Positions 63,663-64,000 of a stretch of DNA of 64,000 nucleotides are shown here, piece by piece (positions within the stretch are counted from its first letter, which is position 1; each line of letters starts with the position of its first letter). This DNA is from Gemmobacter megaterium. Lineage in GTDB: Bacteria > Pseudomonadota > Alphaproteobacteria > Rhodobacterales > Rhodobacteraceae. The stretch covers positions 186,001 to 250,000 of the forward strand of contig NZ_FTOT01000003.1 in assembly GCF_900156815.1 (NCBI RefSeq). Direction: 5' to 3'. Below the pieces are notes generated by a model that ran no database searches, was not told the DNA's origin, and saw only the letters and a list, made by a program, of their open reading frames with translations. A program made the translations under genes and the position numbers.

Positions 63663-64000
63663 TCGGGAACTTGGCCTCTCAGGTCGCGGCGGTTGCGGTG
63701 GACGATCGCCGGAAGGGCAAAGGCCAGCAGATAGGCCAGGAATGGCAGCGCGGCCTGAAGGCTGGCGTAAACGCCGGTCACGCGCCGGTCGGACGACGCG
63801 GCAAGCGTCACCGCCTCGGTGGTCAGGGTGGGCACGCGGCCTGCGCCAATGAACAGCGTCGGCAGGTACTGCGCCACCGACACCGCCACCCCGATGGCCG
63901 CCGCCGCGCAGACCGGCGCCAGCAGCACGGGCAGCTTGATGCCGATCAGCCGCCGCCATGGCCCCGCGCCCAGGGCCGCCGCCGTGCGCCCAAGACGCGG
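63659..64000 (-). CDS. ABC transporter permease, partial (5' end outside the window)
   Basis: The visible 113 C-terminal residues include the coupling segment TAAALGAGPWRRLIGIKLPVLLAPV and three hydrophobic helices (AAAAIGVAVSVAQYLPTLFIGAG and on). Reading continues without a stop to the window edge. Similar to ThiP- or putrescine-type permeases, but the rest is needed for a firm class. A GTG at 63928 is an internal codon and not the start. Confidence 0.8.
   Translation of the reverse strand, partial: PRLGRTAAALGAGPWRRLIGIKLPVLLAPVCAAAAIGVAVSVAQYLPTLFIGAGRVPTLTTEAVTLAASSDRRVTGVYASLQAALPFLAYLLAFALPAIVHRNRRDLRGQVPE

Overview
This 64-kb window is GC-rich, densely packed and free of RNA genes. 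Short gaps, ATGA start/stop overlaps and the sheer number of ABC and TRAP transport operons suggest the chromosome or a large replicon of a Rhodobacterales-type alphaproteobacterium. The assignment rests on gene content and style, not on a marker gene. About 58 protein genes are supported. Almost all are small catabolic modules made of a transporter, one to four enzymes and a local regulator.

Layout. 13-6896 (minus): a peptide/nickel-type ABC operon with two RidA proteins and an EamA exporter, facing a TetR regulator (7040). 7824-10352: two ArsR/SRPBCC modules arranged tail to tail. 10497-13923 (minus): phosphonate-type ABC transporter phnDCEE with a possible Pho box. 14194-16170: protocatechuate branch (small ORF, pcaC, pcaH, pcaG). 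16600-19858: TAXI-TRAP transporter. 20266-26512: a second peptide-type ABC operon, including a permease-ATPase fusion, plus a creatininase-family enzyme. 26552-35114: LysR, a 2-hydroxyacid dehydrogenase, a polyamine/iron-type ABC transporter, a RraA-like protein and a gamma-glutamyltransferase. 35219-40156: a glycerol-3-phosphate-dehydrogenase-like FAD pair, an FGGY kinase and a DeoR regulator behind a 34-bp operator. 40153-43947: a YdiJ-like D-2-hydroxyacid dehydrogenase and a LysR. 44013-48765 (minus): DctPQM TRAP transporter and two SDRs. 49798-53157: deoC and a double-domain aldehyde dehydrogenase. 53190-63006: the sulfatase locus. 63027-64000: the start of another ABC system, cut by the window edge.

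The most unusual part is 53190-63006. A GntR regulator, a sulfatase, a single-chain glutamate-mutase-like cobalamin protein and a formylglycine-generating enzyme are joined by start/stop overlaps or a 5-nt gap. Facing them is an operon for a family-3 ABC transporter, a class IV aminotransferase-like protein and a TauE/SafE exporter. The sulfatase carries the Cys that becomes formylglycine, and the last gene of its operon encodes the matching activator. The binding protein lacks the usual alpha-amino-acid anchors, and the aminotransferase-like protein lacks a visible catalytic lysine. This looks like an uptake and degradation system for an unidentified sulfate ester whose carbon skeleton is rearranged by a B12 enzyme.

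Recurring regulatory patterns are palindromic operators in front of divergent or autoregulated genes, and stem-loops directly after substrate-binding-protein genes, which probably keep binding-protein mRNA in excess over membrane subunits. Starts were chosen by Shine-Dalgarno sequence, overlap with the upstream stop and family length; all alignments were made by eye.
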